Position numbers and translations under genes: made by a program. This document shows, piece by piece, positions 60,680-64,000 of a stretch of DNA of 64,000 nt. Source of the stretch: Flavobacterium sp. UBA6135 (lineage in GTDB: Bacteria > Bacteroidota > Bacteroidia > Flavobacteriales > Flavobacteriaceae); the NCBI RefSeq assembly GCF_002428305.1, contig NZ_DIVJ01000048.1:62001-126000 (forward strand), read 5' to 3'. Each line of letters opens with the position of its first letter. Positions within the stretch are counted from its first letter, which is position 1. A model generated the notes under the pieces. It did not search any database. It saw only the letters and a list, made by a program, of their open reading frames with translations, and was not told the origin of the DNA.

Positions 60680-61846
60680 ATGTCAAAAATCCTCCTACTA
60701 GGTTCCGGAGAACTCGGAAAAGAATTTGTCATCGCCGCACAACGAATTGGCCAAACCATCATTGCGGTTGATAGTTATGAAAATGCTCCCGCTATGCAAG
60801 TGGCTCACGGTTTTGAAATCATCAATATGTTAGACGGTGCCGAACTCGACCGAATTGTCGCCAAACACCAACCTGATTTTATCGTTCCTGAAATTGAAGC
60901 CATTAGAACCGAACGTTTTTATAACTACGAAAAACAAGGCATAACCGTCGTTCCATCCGCAAAAGCGGCAAATTTCACTATGAACCGAAAAGCCATTCGT
61001 GATTTGGCAGCAAAAGAATTAGGATTACGAACAGCAAATTATCGATACGCAACTTCTTCAGATGAATTGCAAAAAGCAGTTTCAGAAGTTGGAATTCCAT
61101 GTGTCGTAAAACCTTTAATGAGTTCCTCCGGAAAAGGACAATCAACTATCAAATCAACCGAAGACATTGCCAAAGCTTGGAATTATGCTGTGGAAGGTTC
61201 TCGTGGTGATGTGGTTGAAGTAATTGTGGAAGCATTTGTCAATTTTAATTCCGAAATCACGTTATTAACCGTGACTCAAAACAATAATTTACCTACTTTA
61301 TTTTGTGCTCCAATTGGTCACCGACAAGAACGTGGCGATTATCAAGAAAGTTGGCAACCGGCAAAAGTTTCTGAAAAAGACATTTTGGAAGCTCAAGACA
61401 TGGCAAGAAAAGTGACCAAAGCCTTAGGTGGAGCCGGATTATTTGGCGTGGAATTTTTCTTGACTGATGAAGGCGTTTATTTCTCCGAACTATCACCCAG
61501 ACCACACGATACCGGAATGGTTACCTTAGCCGGAACGCAAAATTTTAATGAGTTTGAATTACATTTACGAGCAATTTTGAGTTTATCAATTGCCGAAATT
61601 ACCTTAGAAAAAGCCGGTGCGAGTGCCGTTATTTTAGCTTCTGAAAATTCAAGCAATCCAACTTATTCAGGTATTGAGCAAATTGCTGCTTTACCAAAAA
61701 CTGACTTCAGAATTTTTGGCAAACCTACTTCAAGACCGTATCGCAGAATGGGTGTTGCTTTGGTAAGTGACACATTAGAAACTCCGATGGAAGAAATTAT
61801 AGAAAAGGCAAAAGCTGCGGCTAAATTAGTAAAAGTAAATGCTTAA
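60680..61846 (+). CDS. purT: Formate-dependent phosphoribosylglycinamide formyltransferase
   Basis: Third step of purine synthesis using formate and ATP. 388 residues, ATP-grasp enzyme: ILLLGSGELGKEFVIAAQ (substrate phosphate), VVKPLMSSSGKGQS (ATP loop), EFFLTDEGVYFSELSPRPHDTG (metal-binding Glu). The following Crp-family gene starts within its stop codon (TAATG), so both are coupled. Confidence 0.95.
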   Translation: MSKILLLGSGELGKEFVIAAQRIGQTIIAVDSYENAPAMQVAHGFEIINMLDGAELDRIVAKHQPDFIVPEIEAIRTERFYNYEKQGITVVPSAKAANFTMNRKAIRDLAAKELGLRTANYRYATSSDELQKAVSEVGIPCVVKPLMSSSGKGQSTIKSTEDIAKAWNYAVEGSRGDVVEVIVEAFVNFNSEITLLTVTQNNNLPTLFCAPIGHRQERGDYQESWQPAKVSEKDILEAQDMARKVTKALGGAGLFGVEFFLTDEGVYFSELSPRPHDTGMVTLAGTQNFNEFELHLRAILSLSIAEITLEKAGASAVILASENSSNPTYSGIEQIAALPKTDFRIFGKPTSRPYRRMGVALVSDTLETPMEEIIEKAKAAAKLVKVNA

Positions 61847-62421
61847 TGGCTTTAATTTTAGACAACATATCAAAAATTGTATCACTTTCTGAAGAGGAAA
61901 AAAAATTGTTTTTGTCTAAAACTGAAACGCAACATTACAAAGCAAAAACCATTTTGCACAATGCCGGAGAAATTTGCAAGGAATCTTATTTTGTAAATTC
62001 GGGATTACTGAGGAGTTTCAACATTAATGATAATATTGTGGAACATGTGCTACATTTTGCCTGCGAAGGTTGGTGGATTGGTGACATGTACAGCTTACTT
62101 TCTCAAAAGCCTGGCAATTTGTTCATAGAAGTTTTAGAAGATTCAGAAGTGGTTGTGTTATCAAAAGAAAATCAAGAACAATTGTATTTTGACATTCCGA
62201 AGTTGGAACGCTTCTTTAGAATTTTAACCGAAAATTCATTGGTTGCTCATCAAGAGCGGTTGATGGATAATTTAAGTTTATCTGCAGAAGATCGTTTTGA
62301 TAAATTTTGCAAACGATATCCAACACTCATACAACGGGTTCCTCAAAAGCAAATTGCATCTTATATTGGTGTGACCCCTGAGTTTTTTAGCAAAATGAAA
62401 AGTCGGATATTGAGGAAGTAG
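61846..62421 (+). CDS. Crp/Fnr-family transcriptional regulator
   Basis: 191 residues. N-terminal cyclic-nucleotide-binding-like beta barrel (about 15-120: ILHNAGEICKESYFVNSGLLRSF, EVVVLSKENQ) and a C-terminal winged helix-turn-helix (150-191: RVPQKQIASYIGVTPEFFSKMKSRILRK). No Fe-S cysteines like Fnr. Overlaps purT by 1 bp. The pirin gene follows after a region with inverted repeats and could be a target. Confidence 0.88.
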   Translation: MALILDNISKIVSLSEEEKKLFLSKTETQHYKAKTILHNAGEICKESYFVNSGLLRSFNINDNIVEHVLHFACEGWWIGDMYSLLSQKPGNLFIEVLEDSEVVVLSKENQEQLYFDIPKLERFFRILTENSLVAHQERLMDNLSLSAEDRFDKFCKRYPTLIQRVPQKQIASYIGVTPEFFSKMKSRILRK

Positions 62422-62461
62422 TTGTCTGTTCTCTGACAACCGACAATGGATAACAGACAAC
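62421..62461. repeat. Overlapping inverted repeats between the Crp-family and pirin genes
   Basis: GTTGTC at 62421-62426 pairs with GACAAC at 62435-62440 (8-bp spacer, 20 bp in all), and the wider arm 62421-62430 pairs perfectly with 62452-62461. Two alternative hairpins or an operator with repeated GACAAC half-sites. It could be a binding site of the adjoining Crp-family protein; inferred. Confidence 0.4.
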
Positions 62462-62503
62462 ATTTCTTAACCTACATTAAGTGTCTAACCTCAAAATGTG
62501 TAG

Positions 62504-62511
62504 TAAATTTG
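62504..62511 (+). promoter_or_regulatory. -7 promoter element of the pirin gene
   Basis: TAAATTTG, 30 bp before the ATG at 62542. Confidence 0.5.
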
Positions 62512-62541
62512 CACTATAAATAACATCAAATCTTATTCGTT

Positions 62542-63255
62542 ATGAAAAACACAATTTTACACAAAGCCAATGAAAGAGGTCATGCTGATCACGGATGGTT
62601 GAATGCATATCACAGTTTTAGTTTTGCTAATTGGTACAATCCTGATAAAGTTCAATTTGGCGTTTTGAGAGTTTTGAATGATGATACCGTTGCCGCCGGA
62701 ATGGGATTTGGAATGCATCCGCACGATAATATGGAAATTATAACCATTCCATTGGAAGGTGATTTGGCTCACAAAGATAGTATGGGAAACGCCGAAACCA
62801 TCAAATTTGGTGATGTTCAAGTGATGAGTGCCGGAACCGGAATTCGTCACAGTGAGTTTAATCCGAATGCTGACAAGCGAACAAAATTGTTACAAATTTG
62901 GTTGTTTCCAAACAAAAGAAATGTAGAACCTCGTTACCAACAAATCACACTAGATGTGAATGACAGACACAATAAATTACAACAAATTTTATCTCCAAAT
63001 CCGGATGATGAAGGTGTTTGGATTCACCAAGATGCTTGGTTTCATTTGGGCAAATTTGAAAAAGGGTTAACTGAAAATTACACTATTAAAAGAGAAGGAA
63101 ATGGTGTTTATGCATTTGTTATTTCTGGAAGCGTAACAATTAATGGTCAAGCTTTAGATACCCGTGATGCATTGGGAATTTGGGATACTGAAAAATTAGA
63201 AATTGCGGCTACATCAGATGCTGAAGTTTTACTTATGGATATTCCTATGGAATAA
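62542..63255 (+). CDS. Pirin-family protein (cupin)
   Basis: 237 residues, bicupin. Metal-binding motif in the N-terminal cupin: GFGMHPHDNMEIITIPLEGDLAHKDS, with further H in RHSEFNP. Start HKANERGHADHGWLNAYHSFSFANW is typical of the YhhW-like group, some of which are quercetin dioxygenases. Substrate unknown. Followed by a terminator hairpin. Confidence 0.92.
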   Translation: MKNTILHKANERGHADHGWLNAYHSFSFANWYNPDKVQFGVLRVLNDDTVAAGMGFGMHPHDNMEIITIPLEGDLAHKDSMGNAETIKFGDVQVMSAGTGIRHSEFNPNADKRTKLLQIWLFPNKRNVEPRYQQITLDVNDRHNKLQQILSPNPDDEGVWIHQDAWFHLGKFEKGLTENYTIKREGNGVYAFVISGSVTINGQALDTRDALGIWDTEKLEIAATSDAEVLLMDIPME

Positions 63256-63285
63256 TAAAAGTCTGAAATAATTTTAGTAACTTAG

Positions 63286-63318
63286 ACCTGATAAGAACAT
63301 CCTTATCAGGTTTATTTT
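63286..63318 (+). terminator. Terminator of the pirin gene
   Basis: Perfect 10-bp stem ACCTGATAAG/CTTATCAGGT, six-base loop, then TTATTTT. Confidence 0.75.
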
Positions 63319-63330
63319 AAATTTAATAGT

Positions 63331-63615
63331 ATGTCAGAAGAAATAAAACTAAACATAAGCGATAAAAACGGCTTCTTTTTTGTAGAAGTTGCCGGTAAAT
63401 CAGAAGCTAAAATGACTTTTGTTTTTGCCGGTGAAGATAAAATTATCATTGATCACACGGAAGTGAATCCCGGTAATAACGGCAAAGGTTTTGGGAAAAA
63501 AATGGTGACCCAAGCGGTTGTCATGGCTCGAGAAAGGAACTTAAAAATCATTCCATTGTGCCCTTTTGCTAAAAGTGTTTTTGATAAAACCCCTGAGCTT
63601 AGAGATGTATTGTAA
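63331..63615 (+). CDS. GNAT-type N-acetyltransferase, YjdJ-like
   Basis: 94 residues, a minimal acetyltransferase. FVFAGEDKIIIDHTEVNPGNNGKGFGKKMVTQAVVMAR holds the acetyl-CoA loop (N-x-G-K-G-x-G), then KIIPLCPFAKSVFDKTPELRDVL with the conserved Cys. Homologous to E. coli YjdJ and human GTPT/NAT-like small proteins. The YjdI-like ferredoxin gene follows after 18 bp, as in enterobacteria. Confidence 0.85.
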   Translation: MSEEIKLNISDKNGFFFVEVAGKSEAKMTFVFAGEDKIIIDHTEVNPGNNGKGFGKKMVTQAVVMARERNLKIIPLCPFAKSVFDKTPELRDVL

Positions 63616-63633
63616 ACCATAAATTAAAAAAAT

Positions 63634-63858
63634 ATGGAACCAAATAACGAAAAGAAAGAATATACAAACGGCGAAATAACAGTGGTTTGGGAAGCAGGAA
63701 AATGTATTCATTCCGGAAATTGCGTTCGAAATAATCCTGATGTTTTTCAACCAAAAGAAAAACCTTGGATTAAAATCGACGGATCCACTTCCGAAAAAAT
63801 CATGGATACAGTTAACAAATGTCCGTCAGGTGCTTTAACATTTTACAGAAATAAATAG
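63634..63858 (+). CDS. yjdI: (4Fe-4S) mono-cluster protein YjdI
   Basis: 74 residues. Four cysteines are seen at 25, 31 and 55 plus surrounding motif (GKCIHSGNCVRNNPDVF, VNKCPSGALTFY): three Cys are clear, matching the Fer4_19 family, whose fourth ligand is not obvious. Electron-transfer or redox-sensing partner of the adjacent acetyltransferase-like protein; true role unknown. Confidence 0.85.
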   Translation: MEPNNEKKEYTNGEITVVWEAGKCIHSGNCVRNNPDVFQPKEKPWIKIDGSTSEKIMDTVNKCPSGALTFYRNK

Positions 63859-63866
63859 TATTTTTG
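63859..63866 (+). promoter_or_regulatory. -7 promoter element of fabD
   Basis: TATTTTTG, beginning at the yjdI stop and 40 bp before the fabD ATG. Confidence 0.5.
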
Positions 63867-63906
63867 CTTAGGTCTAATTAAACTTTTAAACTTTAAAGTA
63901 AAAATA

Positions 63907-64000
63907 ATGAAAGCATACGTATTTCCTGGACAAGGAGCTCAATTCACAGGAATGGGCAAAGAATTATATGAAACTTCTTCAATTGCAAAAGAACTATTCG
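63907..64000 (+). CDS. fabD: ACP S-malonyltransferase FabD, 5' fragment at window edge
   Basis: First 31 codons: MKAYVFPGQGAQFTGMGKEL, the GQGAQ motif that opens malonyl-CoA:ACP transacylases. Moves malonyl from CoA to acyl carrier protein in fatty acid synthesis. The active-site Ser and the rest lie beyond the window. Confidence 0.9.
   Translation, partial: MKAYVFPGQGAQFTGMGKELYETSSIAKELF

Overview
The window looks like a chromosomal segment of a gliding member of the Flavobacteriaceae (Bacteroidota), most likely Flavobacterium or a close relative. The base composition is clearly A+T-rich (judged by eye, not counted). It carries gldB and gldC and a type IX secretion (T9SS) plug-domain protein, a six-gene Na+-translocating NADH dehydrogenase operon, and many copies of the Bacteroidota promoter pattern TTG-N16-20-TAnnTTTG. 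Several of these promoters end almost at the start codon. There is no prophage, insertion sequence, CRISPR array or rRNA, and only one tRNA.

Layout. 1-3407 (minus): the start of the division/cell wall cluster, mraZ-rsmH-ftsL-ftsI, with four MraZ-type operator boxes in front of mraZ; ftsI runs off the left edge. 3804-8168: an alpha/beta hydrolase, engB, gldC-gldB, nadE and a NarL-type response regulator. 8200-10188: dnaG, whose zinc ligands are all replaced, followed by about 640 bp that may hold a decayed gene. 10833-13181: a three-gene ECF sigma / membrane protein / outer membrane barrel operon. 13281-17687: a two-component island made of a REC-AraC regulator, a small membrane protein, a GAF-PAS-PAS histidine kinase split by a frameshift, and a REC-kinase-like protein that lacks the phospho-accepting histidine. 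17690-26712: polyprenyl synthase, rlmN, O-methyltransferase, PAP2 phosphatase, tatA, an M1 peptidase with three envelope genes, and pepE. 26772-26844: tRNA-Gly(TCC).

27011-34004: an acetyltransferase, two convergent L,D-transpeptidases, a CBM9/DUF5916 outer membrane protein and gpmI. 34129-39245: a TetR-ABC-HlyD-TolC efflux operon with a palindromic operator in front; the nucleotide-binding domain of its ABC protein lacks most catalytic motifs. 39306-42467: a CoA-transferase, a GC-rich REP-like hairpin element, map and a methyltransferase. 42543-45350: an M16 peptidase. 45446-52749 (minus): nqrABCDEF, then a small conserved gene and apbE, the flavin transferase expected to load FMN onto NqrB and NqrC. 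53029-55792: T9SS plug protein, DUF3667 protein, apaG. 55891-63858: proline catabolic dehydrogenase, rsmG, fatty acid desaturase, aminotransferase, purT, a Crp-family regulator, pirin and a yjdJ/yjdI-like pair. 63907 onward: the first 31 codons of fabD.

Most of the window is core housekeeping. The best leads for something less ordinary are the signalling island at 10833-17687 (sigma/barrel operon, frameshifted kinase, histidine-less kinase), the non-canonical ABC exporter with its operator, the zinc-less primase, and the REP-like element at 40670-40830. No wholly new defence or mobile system is evident. Function calls rest on recognised motifs and family knowledge; no database search was run.
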